This document shows, piece after piece, positions 20,046 through 29,288 of a DNA stretch of 64,000 nt. The position numbers were made by a program, and so were the translations under genes. How positions within the stretch are numbered: position 1 is the stretch's first letter; each line of letters starts with the position of its first letter. Source of the stretch: an uncultured Alphaproteobacteria bacterium (GTDB lineage Bacteria; Pseudomonadota; Alphaproteobacteria; RF32; CAG-239); contig CALXWE010000003.1 in assembly GCA_944392295.1 (NCBI GenBank), positions 19,502 to 83,501 on the forward strand, written 5' to 3'. A model generated the notes under the pieces. It was not told the origin of the DNA. It made no database searches and saw nothing but the letters and a program-made list of their open reading frames with translations.

Positions 20046-21125
20046 TTAAGCTGCGTAATTAGTGTTTACCTCGAAACCGTTAGCTTTAAGTATTTTTTCT
20101 TTTTTAGCTAATTTCAAATCTTCTGCCACCATTTCTTTAGCCAAAGCCTTCAAATCATACTGAGGCTTCCATCCTAATTGCGTTCTGGCTTTGGTAGAAT
20201 CACCTAGCAACAACTCTACCTCTGCCGGACGGAAAAATTCCGGATTTACGGCAACAACAACTTTACCGGTTGCTTTATCAATGGCTTTTTCATCAACACC
20301 TTGCCCTTGCCATTCAAGCTCAAAGCCAAGTTCTTCAAATACCATTTTTACAAAATCACGAATGGATGTTGTTGTACCTGTCGCCAAAACATAATCTTGC
20401 GGTTTATCAGCTTGCAACATACGCCACATACCTTCAACATAATCTTTGGCATGTCCCCAATCTCGTTTAGCATCCAAGTTCCCCAAATATAAACAATCTT
20501 GCAGCCCCTCTTTTATACGAGTTGCCGCCAATGTAATTTTACGGGTAACAAAATTTTCACCGCGACGCGGACTTTCATGATTAAACAAAATACCGTTACA
20601 AGCAAATATTCCAAAACTCTCACGATAATTTACGGTAATCCAATAACCGTACAACTTGGCGACACCGTACGGTGAGCGAGGATAAAAAGGTGTTTTTTCA
20701 GACTGTATAGGTTCTTGAATAAGCCCATATAATTCAGATGTTGAAGCCTGATAAAAACGCGTTTTCTTTGCCAAACCGTTGATACGAATTGCCTCTAACA
20801 AACGAAGTGTACCTAAAGCATCAGTTTCTGCCGTAAATTCCGGACAATCCCAAGAAATTTTGACATGAGACTGAGCACCCAAATTATAAATTTCATCAGG
20901 TTCAATTTCTTTTACCAAACGAACAATATTAACAGAATCTGTCAAATCGCAATAATGCAAATGTAGCTTTTTATTCGTTACCAAATGCTCAATACGAGAT
21001 GTATTATATGAAGCACTGCGACGTACAAAGCCATGAACCTCATACCCCTTTTCCAGCAACAATTCCGCCAAATAAGATCCATCTTGTCCGGTAATACCTG
21101 TAATAACCGCCTTTTTATCACTCAT
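20046..21125 (-). CDS. gmd: GDP-mannose 4,6-dehydratase
   Basis: Converts GDP-D-mannose to GDP-4-keto-6-deoxy-D-mannose. The 359 residues show [13 protein letters not shown] (NADP site), [56 protein letters not shown] (Tyr-x3-Lys) and [17 protein letters not shown], all hallmarks of Gmd. Length is a little shorter than E. coli Gmd. It overlaps the following GT4 gene by eight bases and is followed downstream by the reductase-like SDR, giving a two-gene module for a GDP-6-deoxyhexose. A high-confidence call. Confidence 0.97.
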   Translation of the reverse strand: MSDKKAVITGITGQDGSYLAELLLEKGYEVHGFVRRSASYNTSRIEHLVTNKKLHLHYCDLTDSVNIVRLVKEIEPDEIYNLGAQSHVKISWDCPEFTAETDALGTLRLLEAIRINGLAKKTRFYQASTSELYGLIQEPIQSEKTPFYPRSPYGVAKLYGYWITVNYRESFGIFACNGILFNHESPRRGENFVTRKITLAATRIKEGLQDCLYLGNLDAKRDWGHAKDYVEGMWRMLQADKPQDYVLATGTTTSIRDFVKMVFEELGFELEWQGQGVDEKAIDKATGKVVVAVNPEFFRPAEVELLLGDSTKARTQLGWKPQYDLKALAKEMVAEDLKLAKKEKILKANGFEVNTNYAA

Positions 21126-22329
21126 TTCGACTATCCTTTACTATAGATTCCGTTATTTGTTGTATAAATTTATTCCAACTAAAGCTTTCTGTCTGTTTAA
21201 CTGATTTTTGCGCTAAATGCAACCGCAATTCTTTATCTTTACATATTTTTTTTAGCACTTCTGCCGTTTTATCAATATCTTTACCGTCTATATATAACAC
21301 CGCATCACCGCCCACTTCAGGCAACGAGCTGTTATCGGCGCATATTACCGGTGTTCCGCATTGCATGGCTTCTAAAATCGGCAACCCGAACCCTTCATAT
21401 AAACTCGGATAAACAAATACTTCCGCTCCGCTATACAAAATCGGCATATCTTCATCTGCCACAAAACCGGTTTGAATAATCTTGTCTTTTATATTCAGTT
21501 TGACAATTTCTTCATCAACCGCCTTAAATCCGGCTCTTTTGGGGCCTAATAACACCAAGTAAAGCGTATCATCTTTGGTATTTTTTATCAACTTGGCAAA
21601 AGCCCTCAACAAATGTACAAAATTTTTACGCTCCGATAATTCTGAAACTGCTAAAATATATTTTTTATTATCAATGCCGTACTTTTGCTTAATCTCGGCT
21701 ATAATCTTATCATCCGTAATGGGCTTAAACTTAGCATTTGCACCAAGATAAACTACCTCTACCTTATTAGGAAGTATATCTTTTCTGAACTCCAATAAAT
21801 CTTTTTTGGTAGAATTTGATATTGTAAAAATTCTATCCGCATCTAGATGCCCTATCCACTGCTTATACTTTTTAGCAAATTTAGCATTACAAAACTGCGG
21901 AAATTTTATTGGTATTAAATCATGAACAAAAGCAAAAGTTTTAAGTTTTGAGGCATAAACAATCGGTGATATTGGGCTAAATATAGAAATATAGGCATCA
22001 TAATCATTTAGAACCCGCATATATTTTTTACCATAAAAGCAGGCTGCCAACCAAGATACTGCTTTTTTATAAGCATTATCCCATTTACAGGTTTTACGCA
22101 ACATCGGAAGATATACCATCTTGGCTTTCAGCTCCGATAATCCGACATAATCCAAATACCCTGCAACATCGCCTCTTGTAGAGGTAACCAGAGGATATAC
22201 ATCCAAACTCTCATCTTTAAACAGCCCTTTTAAAAGCTCATAAGCAACTCTGACGATACCGGTTCCTTTTTTCCCGTCAACGCCGAGTTGCTCCATGTCA
22301 AGCAATACTTTTATTTTATGCTGCTTCAA
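21118..22329 (-). CDS. GT4 family glycosyltransferase, probable TTG start
   Basis: A 403-residue glycosyltransferase with [13 protein letters not shown] at the N-terminus, [34 protein letters not shown] (E-x7-E) and [14 protein letters not shown], all typical of GT4 enzymes that use nucleotide sugars. The frame is open to an ATG at 22470, but that would overlap the upstream gene by 155 bases. I prefer the TTG at 22329: AAAGGTGG lies eight bases ahead and it gives only a 14-base overlap. Sister glycosyltransferases in this locus begin with the same strand (KIRLLYD, MKILFD). The donor may be the GDP-deoxyhexose made by Gmd; this is inference. Confidence 0.82.
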   Translation of the reverse strand: MKQHKIKVLLDMEQLGVDGKKGTGIVRVAYELLKGLFKDESLDVYPLVTSTRGDVAGYLDYVGLSELKAKMVYLPMLRKTCKWDNAYKKAVSWLAACFYGKKYMRVLNDYDAYISIFSPISPIVYASKLKTFAFVHDLIPIKFPQFCNAKFAKKYKQWIGHLDADRIFTISNSTKKDLLEFRKDILPNKVEVVYLGANAKFKPITDDKIIAEIKQKYGIDNKKYILAVSELSERKNFVHLLRAFAKLIKNTKDDTLYLVLLGPKRAGFKAVDEEIVKLNIKDKIIQTGFVADEDMPILYSGAEVFVYPSLYEGFGLPILEAMQCGTPVICADNSSLPEVGGDAVLYIDGKDIDKTAEVLKKICKDKELRLHLAQKSVKQTESFSWNKFIQQITESIVKDSRNE

Positions 22330-22759
22330 GACTATGCCACCTTTCCAAAATCCAAGATGAAGAATTGGCTTTATTATCTCCGCCCACGCCAAAAGCCAAA
22401 TCGACATGACATTCTCTGCAAGTCTCTGTTTCCGGAATATTATCTTTTCCTCTGTCTCCTCCGTTAGCAAAAACCAAATGAGCGTCAGGATATTTAGCTC
22501 TTACTCTTCTTATACCATCGCTTGCCGAATTATCATCGTCATTAAATTCTAAAACATCAATAACACCCTTCATATTTTCTAAAATTGCCAGACGTGTTTT
22601 GATTGTATGAAAATTTTTACCTTTTTTACGACACAGCCAAGCATCTGAATTAGCCAGAACTATCACTCCATCACTAGCCTCCGCCGAAGCCTTAATCATT
22701 TCGATATGCCCTTCATGAATAGGGTCAAAACCTCCGCTCACGATATAGTAAGTTTTCAT
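22316..22759 (-). CDS. Cytidylyltransferase-like nucleotidyltransferase
   Basis: A 147-residue protein of the nucleotidyltransferase superfamily that includes RfaE/HldE C-terminal domains and glycerol-3-phosphate cytidylyltransferase. The nucleotide-binding motif is GGFDPIHEGH (HxGH, about residues 9-18), and a second conserved basic stretch is RLAILENMKGV. The C-terminal GGDRGKDNIPETE replaces the usual ISSTxI-type motif, so the substrate is unclear. It likely activates a sugar or polyol phosphate for the polysaccharide locus. It is translationally coupled to the downstream GT4 gene. Confidence 0.8.
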   Translation of the reverse strand: MKTYYIVSGGFDPIHEGHIEMIKASAEASDGVIVLANSDAWLCRKKGKNFHTIKTRLAILENMKGVIDVLEFNDDDNSASDGIRRVRAKYPDAHLVFANGGDRGKDNIPETETCRECHVDLAFGVGGDNKANSSSWILERWHSLEAA

Positions 22760-22768
22760 CTTTTTCTC

Positions 22769-23749
22769 CTAAATTAAATTAGCCAAATATCTGCACGGCT
22801 CAGCCGATTTGCAATGAAGCAACAAAAACAATCTGATTTTATGCTTTAATCTCAAACCGGAATAAGACAAAACACCATCATTATATAACTGCCGCACCCT
22901 TTGTTGCATATGTGCAAAAACCTGTTTCTGCACCTGCTCGTTCTGCTGTCTGCGCACTGCCTGATTTACCATCATTTTAAAACGTGTATTAATAATATTA
23001 CGCTGCAAGTATACTAACTTATCCGAGCACTCGGATTCCCCTATCTCATATACCAAACGCATCACTTTCGCATAATCATCAACATTTTTAATTACAAAAG
23101 GTTGATGCATAAACGATTCCTGATGTTGAAAATAATAATAAAACTGCTGTTTAATCAGCGCCAATTTCTTAGCTTTAAACATCGTTTCAACGCTAAAAGG
23201 AACATCTTCATAACGTATACCCGTAACAAAACGTATTCCTTTTAAAATACTTTTTCTGTACATTCTGGCATTTGACGATGACTTTAGCTTACGGTTTTTC
23301 ATAAAATAAGCAAACGGGTCATCAAATACTGCAACATCAAGTTCTGAAAAATCATAATGTTCGCTTTTTATTTTTGAATCTGCATACACTTTTTCAATAA
23401 AAGAATCTACAATATCAACATTATAATCCTCAGCAACCTTCAGAAGCATCTCCAACATTTGCGAATGTATATAATCATCAGCATCAAGGAAACAAACATA
23501 CTTTCCGCAAGAGTGTTCCAAACCTGCATTTCTAGCGGCAGAAACTCCCATATTAGCTTGCGACAACACACTGACTCTCTTATCCCGAGAGGCATATTTT
23601 TCCAAAATTACTCTACTGGCGTCGGTCGAACCGTCATCAACACACAGCACCTCAAAATCGTCCATTGTCTGAGATAGGACACTATCCAAACAACGGGACA
23701 AATATTTTTCTGCATTATACACCGGTATAATAACTGACACAGTAGGCAT
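22769..23749 (-). CDS. GT2 family glycosyltransferase
   Basis: A 326-residue inverting glycosyltransferase with the GT-A fold. The first 100 residues carry the GT2 signatures VSVIIPVYNAEKYL, LSQTMDDFEVLCVDDGS (first Asp motif) and VCFLDADDYI (DxD). VSAARNAGLEHSCGKY is also typical. The C-terminal part is basic and helix-rich without membrane spans. The second of two close ATGs (23749) is chosen because AAAGGA is then properly spaced; the first abuts it. It is the first gene of the minus-strand polysaccharide cluster, so the cluster promoter should lie between here and about 23850. Confidence 0.88.
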   Translation of the reverse strand: MPTVSVIIPVYNAEKYLSRCLDSVLSQTMDDFEVLCVDDGSTDASRVILEKYASRDKRVSVLSQANMGVSAARNAGLEHSCGKYVCFLDADDYIHSQMLEMLLKVAEDYNVDIVDSFIEKVYADSKIKSEHYDFSELDVAVFDDPFAYFMKNRKLKSSSNARMYRKSILKGIRFVTGIRYEDVPFSVETMFKAKKLALIKQQFYYYFQHQESFMHQPFVIKNVDDYAKVMRLVYEIGESECSDKLVYLQRNIINTRFKMMVNQAVRRQQNEQVQKQVFAHMQQRVRQLYNDGVLSYSGLRLKHKIRLFLLLHCKSAEPCRYLANLI

Positions 23750-23850
23750 TTCCATCCTTTAAATCATGCATATAGTGTATTTGTACGTTTTCGCTTATGA
23801 TATACAATAAAAAAATATTTTCAACCATATTCTTATACAAAAAACAACAA

Positions 23851-23878
23851 AAAAATCCCTGCGCAATGCAGGGATTTT
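23851..23878 (-). terminator. Terminator of lpxA
   Basis: The hairpin AAAATCCCTGC / GCAGGGATTTT with a 5-nt loop is followed on the minus strand by a T run. It lies 17 bases after lpxA and isolates it from the polysaccharide operon. Confidence 0.8.
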
Positions 23879-23894
23879 CCTAATTTATTTCCGA

Positions 23895-24692
23895 TTAATC
23901 AGCTGTCATTATATTGCGGCGACCTTTTAAGGCCTCATCAATAAATGCAATTTGCTCCATAATCATAGCATTATCTTTATATTTTTCATGAGCTTGAGCC
24001 AAACGTTCCTCAAATGTACCTTCTTTACCTTTAAAGATAAACATAAAAGCACGAGTTACCGCTTTAACTGCTGTTTCCTCAACACCACTGCGTTTTAACC
24101 CAATTACATTTAAGCCTCTGAGTTTACCTCTGTCACCGGTTACCATACCGAACGGAATAACATCTCTGTCAACACCGCTCATACCGCCAACCATAGCCTT
24201 ACGACCGATTCTGCAGAACTGGTGAACTGCCGAATTTCCGCCCAATATCACACCATCACCCAAACGCACATGTCCGGCAATAACCGCATTGTTAGTCATA
24301 ATAACATTATTACCGACAACACAGTCATGAGCTACGTGTGAGTTTACCATAAACATTCCGTCATCACCCACTACCGTTGTCATATGCTCTTTAGGAGTAC
24401 CACAATGCATGGTTACATTTTCTCTTATTACATTGCGTTTTCCGATAATAAGTTTGGCATTTTCCTGAAATTCATTACCGTGATCTTGCGGACCGCCGCC
24501 TAAGCAAGCTCCCGGGAACACTACGGTACCCTCACCTATGGTGGTATCGCCCATAACGCTTACACGACCTAACAATCTTACATTTTCACCGATTTTTGCT
24601 TTGGAGCTAATCCAGCAAAAAGGACCGATTTCTGCACTTTGTGCAATTTGAGCGCCGTCCTCAACTACGGCAGTAGGATGAATTTTAGCCAT
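23895..24692 (-). CDS. lpxA: UDP-N-acetylglucosamine O-acyltransferase
   Basis: First enzyme of lipid A synthesis. The 265-residue protein is a left-handed beta-helix made of hexapeptide repeats (IHPTAVVEDGAQI, IGENVRLLG and others) with the active-site His in MVNSHVAHDC, plus GGGPQD and HQFCRIG. The C-terminal helical domain ends with IAFIDEALKGRRN. The organism therefore makes lipid A. In most alphaproteobacteria lpxA sits in an lpxD-fabZ-lpxA-lpxB cluster; here it is alone, flanked by its own terminator, next to the polysaccharide locus. Confidence 0.96.
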   Translation of the reverse strand: MAKIHPTAVVEDGAQIAQSAEIGPFCWISSKAKIGENVRLLGRVSVMGDTTIGEGTVVFPGACLGGGPQDHGNEFQENAKLIIGKRNVIRENVTMHCGTPKEHMTTVVGDDGMFMVNSHVAHDCVVGNNVIMTNNAVIAGHVRLGDGVILGGNSAVHQFCRIGRKAMVGGMSGVDRDVIPFGMVTGDRGKLRGLNVIGLKRSGVEETAVKAVTRAFMFIFKGKEGTFEERLAQAHEKYKDNAMIMEQIAFIDEALKGRRNIMTAD

Positions 24693-24780
24693 TTTATTTT
24701 CCTTTTTAGTTAAATAATTAAGTGATTACAAACTTAGCTAATTTTTTTACCAAAGTCTAAACAACTTGCATTTCAAATTA

Positions 24781-25989
24781 TTACAATTTACGCATCATAC
24801 AAAAGAAAAAGCCGTCCGTATCGGTAACCAAAGGCGAAAACCGTAAAAAACGCTCATCATCAAATACATACGGCTTATCTATTTTTTTAAGCCATAGTTG
24901 TTTATGATTAACAAATTCAATATCATTATGCCGTTTTGCAAATGCCAAGACCTGATTTTCATTTTCTTCTGCCAAAATCGAACACGTAATATACACTATG
25001 TATCCGCCGTGTTTAGTATGGAGATAGGCTGTTTCCAAAATTTCGGATTGTACTTTGATTATTTCTGCCAAACGATTTTGCGTTAAACGAAACTTAGCAT
25101 CGGGCGAGCGCCGCCAGGTGCCTGTTCCCGAGCACGGAGCATCGATAATAAATTTATCAAAATCACAATCATCGACATTTTTTATAATTTTAATATTTCT
25201 GATTCCCAGCCGCGCCGCTCTGTCTTTTATAACATCCATACGATTCCAGTTAGCATCATGAGCATAAATCAGGCCTTCATTATGATTAATGGCGGCAATG
25301 GCCAAACTTTTTCCTCCGGCACCGGCGCAATAATCAACAACCTTTTCATCAGAAGATACATCGCTTAATACCGAAGCCAACTGCGAGGCCTCATCTTGTA
25401 CTTCAATTAAGCCTTCCTGATAAGCAACGCAATTATTTAAGTTTATCCGTTCCTCTGAACGCAAGCCGTAAGGCGAATAAGGTGTAAGGCTGAAAAACAA
25501 GCCTTCCTGTTTGAGCTTATTACGCACCACATCTCTATTTTCCATATTAACTCTGACATCGGCGGGTGCTTTAGCGTTTAGGCTTTTTACCAGAGCCGGA
25601 TTGGCAATTTTCTCATAAAGCCATTTAGGGCATTCATCATTAACATAATCAGGGTACACTTCATCCGACAGATTTTTTAAATTTTGGCGTTCTTCCTTGG
25701 TAAGCGCCGCCAAACCATATTCCGAACCGTCGGCAACAATATCAAAATCTTCATTTTTAAGATAACACAAAAGCACATCGCGCACACTTTTGCTTTTAAT
25801 ATCAAACTCAAGTTTCATACGATTGCGGATAACTTGCCATACCGTATCAATGATAAAACGCCTGTCTTTAGAACCTATATATTTACGCTGTCTGACGTAA
25901 TCGTTAATAACGTTATCGGCAGGGCGTTCATTTTTAAAAACTTCCGTTAGAATCTCATAAACGGCTTGATATCTGGCACTTATTTGCAT
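24781..25989 (-). CDS. rsmB: RsmB/NOP-family rRNA cytosine-C5 methyltransferase
   Basis: A 402-residue SAM-dependent methyltransferase. The N-terminal NusB-like helical part begins ARYQAVYEILTEV. The catalytic domain has the SAM motif VVDYCAGAGGKSLAIA, the catalytic Pro-Cys in IDAPCSGTGTWRRSPD and the second Cys in VYITCSILAEEN, as in RsmB/RsmF/NOP2 enzymes. RsmB methylates C967 of 16S rRNA in E. coli. The RsmB symbol is an inference from the NusB-like N-terminus, and another RsmB-like paralogue is possible. AGAGAGG lies seven bases before the ATG. Confidence 0.87.
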   Translation of the reverse strand: MQISARYQAVYEILTEVFKNERPADNVINDYVRQRKYIGSKDRRFIIDTVWQVIRNRMKLEFDIKSKSVRDVLLCYLKNEDFDIVADGSEYGLAALTKEERQNLKNLSDEVYPDYVNDECPKWLYEKIANPALVKSLNAKAPADVRVNMENRDVVRNKLKQEGLFFSLTPYSPYGLRSEERINLNNCVAYQEGLIEVQDEASQLASVLSDVSSDEKVVDYCAGAGGKSLAIAAINHNEGLIYAHDANWNRMDVIKDRAARLGIRNIKIIKNVDDCDFDKFIIDAPCSGTGTWRRSPDAKFRLTQNRLAEIIKVQSEILETAYLHTKHGGYIVYITCSILAEENENQVLAFAKRHNDIEFVNHKQLWLKKIDKPYVFDDERFLRFSPLVTDTDGFFFCMMRKL

Positions 25990-26065
25990 ATTTAACCTCT
26001 CTTAAGAGAACTTACAATTTTATTTATAAAAACGCAACAAAATAAATTGGTATTTAAATACGCAA

Positions 26066-26092
26066 AAAGAGCCTTTTCCAAGGCTCTTTTCA
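26066..26092 (-). terminator. Terminator of the gene at 26111-26755
   Basis: The stem AAAGAGCCTT / AAGGCTCTTT with a 4-nt loop reads on the minus strand into a T run (CTTTTTGCG). Confidence 0.75.
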
Positions 26093-26110
26093 TTCATTTG
26101 TTAAGTAGCG

Positions 26111-26755
26111 TCATTTTTCTTCTTGTGCAGTCTCAAGCGTGCCCATCTCTACGAGCTTTTCTCTGCTCAGCAGCGGATGATACACAAAATACAGCGGAGC
26201 AAAAGATACCCATACGTACTTGCTCTGGCCGTTTCTGCATCCCAGCTCATCTTTCATGGCCACGAGAGTGTCTCCGCGGACCAAAAAATCTCTTGAAAAT
26301 CTGACACCATTTTCCTCAGAGATAAGATATGTTTTCATAACACACTTTCTCTGCCAGAACATGTACCAAGGTTTTAGCGGCTTGATGGTTACAAATTCTG
26401 CCGGAATAATCGTCAGTTCATTGCTGAACGGAACGTATACGACAACGTAATCATGCTCCAAATCCAGAACCCAATCCTCGGCGATGTAGGCAATCCAAGC
26501 TGAAAAACAAAAGCCCTCCAGACCATGAACCTTACGCAAAGGCTCATCTGCCATACAGTACACCTCAGGCTTCACATTTACTGTCGCAAACGCACAACAA
26601 TTACTGGCAATGCGCAAACAACAATGACTGCCGTTTTTGTTAAACAGCAGATTTTCTGCTTCAAAGAGCTTTCTGATTACGGCCGGCGTAATTTTTTTAT
26701 ACCCAGCCAACTTAGCACTAACCTCTTTCAGAGTTACTTTATAGATTCTATCCAT
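26111..26755 (-). CDS. Unknown protein, paralogue of its upstream neighbour
   Basis: Not recognised. The 214-residue soluble protein has a helical N-terminus (KLAGYKKITPAVIRKLFEA) and a beta-rich middle (YVVVYVPFSNELTIIPAEFV). The gene at 26902-27576 has the same plan: RLAGKERITADYIKSML, then YVLCYIPYGKLYCVPEEYV, at similar positions and similar length, so they are divergent tandem duplicates. No signal peptide or membrane span is seen. The start has no Shine-Dalgarno sequence, and a TATAAT lies only eight bases before the ATG, which suggests a leaderless transcript. Function unknown. Confidence 0.7.
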   Translation of the reverse strand: MDRIYKVTLKEVSAKLAGYKKITPAVIRKLFEAENLLFNKNGSHCCLRIASNCCAFATVNVKPEVYCMADEPLRKVHGLEGFCFSAWIAYIAEDWVLDLEHDYVVVYVPFSNELTIIPAEFVTIKPLKPWYMFWQRKCVMKTYLISEENGVRFSRDFLVRGDTLVAMKDELGCRNGQSKYVWVSFAPLYFVYHPLLSREKLVEMGTLETAQEEK

Positions 26756-26763
26756 AACAATAA

Positions 26764-26792
26764 ATTATAATAAGACTTAAGTTGGAATAGAA
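26764..26792 (-). promoter_or_regulatory. Putative promoter giving a leaderless transcript
   Basis: On the minus strand TATAAT (26769-26764) lies eight bases before the ATG at 26755, with a weak -35 TTCTAT (26792-26787) at 17-bp spacing. Transcription would start at or next to the start codon. Inference from consensus only. Confidence 0.38.
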
Positions 26793-26865
26793 TTTATCAC
26801 AATTTATTTTTTTTGTCAATAAAATTGTTGTTATTTAAAAAACACGACACCTGCCGATTAGGCAT

Positions 26866-26898
26866 AAAAAATTCCCTTGTATAAAACGAGGGCATTTT
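26866..26898 (-). terminator. Terminator of the gene at 26902-27576
   Basis: On the minus strand CCCTCGT / ACAAGGG forms a stem with one G-U pair and ends in a T run, directly after the stop codon. Confidence 0.62.
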
Positions 26899-26901
26899 TC
26901 T

Positions 26902-27576
26902 TTACAGCATACTATCATCTGTGCCCAAGTAATCATACTTGTGCCTTTCCCTATATACCTCAGGGAAAAATCGATTTATAGCATCATTGACACGCGGATA
27001 CTCTTCTTGGCAAAAATACATCGGCTCAATAAATTTTCGAATACTTCCGTCCTCAAACTCATTATTTTGCAAAATAAGCACATCGTTAACGGCAACGATA
27101 CTTGTTTTGTAAATATTGTAAGCCCTTTTGATATAAAGGTCGTCACTATACGGTCTATCAGTATAAGAGTAGTCCAGTGTATACATACAGCGGGCTCTCC
27201 TCAGCCAATGTCCGAAATTTGTGTAGCCCACATACTCTTCCGGAACGCAATACAGCTTACCGTAGGGTATGTAACATAACACGTAAGGTTTAGATGTTTC
27301 CCCTTTCCGTACGTGAAACATAAAGCCAAACTGTTCATGAAGCCCCTTTTTTACATCGCTTGAAACAAGTCTGAAAAATTCCGCCTCAATAAAAAATTCG
27401 CCGAAGACACCGTCATCTACAAATGAGAACAACCCTGCTTCACAAAGATTTCCAAGGGTATTATCATCATCAATACGAGCATACTCCTGCAACATACTTT
27501 TAATATAATCTGCGGTTATACGCTCCTTTCCGGCAAGCCTTAAAGCCATATCCGGAGATACTTCAATTGTGTCCAT
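26902..27576 (-). CDS. Unknown protein, paralogue of its downstream neighbour
   Basis: Not recognised. A 224-residue soluble protein with the same plan as the 26111-26755 product: an N-terminal LAGKERITADYIKSML, a central YVLCYIPYGKLYCVPEEYV and a later SIVAVNDVLILQ that matches TLVAMKDELGC in the partner. The C-terminus is acidic and charged (YRERHKYDYLGTDDS). There is no clear Shine-Dalgarno sequence; TATAAA lies about twelve bases before the ATG. Each paralogue has its own terminator, so they are separate transcription units rather than an operon. Confidence 0.7.
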   Translation of the reverse strand: MDTIEVSPDMALRLAGKERITADYIKSMLQEYARIDDDNTLGNLCEAGLFSFVDDGVFGEFFIEAEFFRLVSSDVKKGLHEQFGFMFHVRKGETSKPYVLCYIPYGKLYCVPEEYVGYTNFGHWLRRARCMYTLDYSYTDRPYSDDLYIKRAYNIYKTSIVAVNDVLILQNNEFEDGSIRKFIEPMYFCQEEYPRVNDAINRFFPEVYRERHKYDYLGTDDSML

Positions 27577-27667
27577 ATTTCATAAATTTTTATAGGGTTA
27601 ATAATTGGTTGCAATAATATTATTTAGCATGCAGCCTACCACTATGAACTTTTTTTGTCAATATTTT

Positions 27668-28363
27668 TTAATTATGTCCTCTAAACCCTTGAGCCACCAC
27701 ATAGGTTTCCGGCGAACCTTGTCTGCTGGCATCAGGCTTAAAATGCGACACTTTGGCAAAATTTTGCTTCATATCGGCAAGTAAACTTCCTTCAGCCCCG
27801 CCTTGAAAGACCTTGGCAATAAAAATTCCGCCTTCGGCTAACACCTCTTTGGCAAACTCATATGCCGCTTCCACAAGACCTATGGTTCGTAAATGGTCGG
27901 TTTGCTGATGTCCGGTAGTATTGGCCGCCATATCACTCATTACAATATCGGCTTTACCGTTTAACAAAGCCTTTAATTTATCTGGGGCATCATCACTGGT
28001 AAAATCTTGGCAAATTAATGTAGCCCCGTTAATGGGAGTAGTTTCCAAAATATCAATACCGACAACTTGTCCGCTGCCTTTATTGCGTTCCACGGCAATT
28101 TGCGTCCAACCGCCCGGAGCACAACCTAAATCGACAATGGTTTTACCCTTGCCTAAGAACTTATATTTCTCATCTAATTGAATAAGTTTAAATGCGGCGC
28201 GGGAGCGATACCCCAAACGTTTAGATTCTGCAACATACGGATCATTGAGCTGTCGCTCGAGCCACCGATTTGAGGACGGTTTTTTATATTTAGACGTTTT
28301 AACTCTTACCGTTAAGGTTTTTCTACCCCGTACAATTTTAGCCGATTTGGTAAGTTTAGGCAT
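27668..28363 (-). CDS. rlmE: 23S rRNA 2'-O-methyltransferase (U2552)
   Basis: RlmE/RrmJ methylates the 2'-O of U2552 in 23S rRNA late in 50S assembly. The 231-residue protein has SKRLGYRSRAAFKLIQLDEK with the first catalytic Lys, the SAM motif VDLGCAPGGWTQIA, DIVMSDMAANTTG with the Asp, and FIAKVFQGG with the last catalytic Lys (K-D-K-E tetrad). The N-terminal 35 residues are basic and probably bind rRNA. It overlaps the upstream Ppx/GppA gene by eight bases, an order common in alphaproteobacteria. Confidence 0.95.
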   Translation of the reverse strand: MPKLTKSAKIVRGRKTLTVRVKTSKYKKPSSNRWLERQLNDPYVAESKRLGYRSRAAFKLIQLDEKYKFLGKGKTIVDLGCAPGGWTQIAVERNKGSGQVVGIDILETTPINGATLICQDFTSDDAPDKLKALLNGKADIVMSDMAANTTGHQQTDHLRTIGLVEAAYEFAKEVLAEGGIFIAKVFQGGAEGSLLADMKQNFAKVSHFKPDASRQGSPETYVVAQGFRGHN

Positions 28364-29288
28364 TTTTAAGCTCCCTTATAATTTCGTCCTGAGCACCTTT
28401 AAGCGATGCTGTCAATTCATCAAATCCCAAGCCATCAAATATAGTTTTAAAAATCACACAAGCCGCCACTAAAATCGGGGCTCGATTTTCTCCGATATAC
28501 ACTGATTGCGCTCTCTGCTGCGTATTCATGGCATAAACTTGCGCCACGGTCTTATTCAGCATATCTTTGGTTAAAACCTTACCGTCAGCTTTATATCGGT
28601 CATAAGCCGGCCAATTTTCAGCCATAGCCAGCAATCTTAACGGCGTACTTGATGTTGCCAACAAACAGCACTGAGACTTATATTTCTCCATATCTGATTT
28701 TTGCTTAAAATTCTCGACATATGTCATAATTTCGGTATGGAGTTTATTAAATCCCGGCTCATTATATTCTTCCAAAGCAAAAGCTTCGGAAGCATTACGC
28801 GCTCCCCAAGGTATAGATATGGAATATAAAATTTTAAGTTCGGGATATCTTTTTGCCAAAGTAATTTCGGTTGACCCCCCGCCCAAATCATAAACTATAA
28901 CATAATCGGCATTTTTTGGGGCATTAAGCACGGCACCTTTTAAGTTTAATTCAGCCTCTTGAAAGCCATCTATAACCTCAAGCTTAATACCGGTTTTATC
29001 TTCAACGGCTTTAACAAACTCAGCACCATTTTTAGCCATTCGGCACGAAGCCGTAGCAATTGCTTTATAAGTATCGACATTATATTCTTTAATTTTGCGG
29101 GCATAATTTTCAAAAGCCGCCAAACCTCGTTCGATAGCCTTATCGGTAAAGCGCATATGTTCATACATACCCTCACCCAACTTAGTCGAAATGGAATCTC
29201 TATATAAAACTTTACCTTGATTATCGGCAATCATCAAACGACAGGAATTAGTTCCCAAATCAATTGCCGCCAGATTTTTTTGTTGCAT
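28356..29288 (-). CDS. Ppx/GppA phosphatase family protein (second copy)
   Basis: A 310-residue ASKHA-fold protein of the exopolyphosphatase/pppGpp phosphatase family. AAIDLGTNSCRLMIAD is the first phosphate-binding motif, ATASCRMAKN lies in the middle and YDLGGGSTEITLAK is the second phosphate motif. The C-terminal HD-like domain of long E. coli Ppx is absent, as in other short alphaproteobacterial forms. The ATG at 29288 follows AGGAAAACAAT; upstream reading would run into the neighbouring gene. Substrate (polyphosphate or pppGpp) cannot be decided. It is coupled to rlmE. Confidence 0.85.
   Translation of the reverse strand: MQQKNLAAIDLGTNSCRLMIADNQGKVLYRDSISTKLGEGMYEHMRFTDKAIERGLAAFENYARKIKEYNVDTYKAIATASCRMAKNGAEFVKAVEDKTGIKLEVIDGFQEAELNLKGAVLNAPKNADYVIVYDLGGGSTEITLAKRYPELKILYSISIPWGARNASEAFALEEYNEPGFNKLHTEIMTYVENFKQKSDMEKYKSQCCLLATSSTPLRLLAMAENWPAYDRYKADGKVLTKDMLNKTVAQVYAMNTQQRAQSVYIGENRAPILVAACVIFKTIFDGLGFDELTASLKGAQDEIIRELKNA

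Noticed and set aside
21118..22470. The GT4 gene starting at the ATG at 22470
   Set aside because: It would overlap the nucleotidyltransferase gene by 155 bases and add a segment unlike other GT4 N-termini; the TTG at 22329 has a good ribosome binding site.
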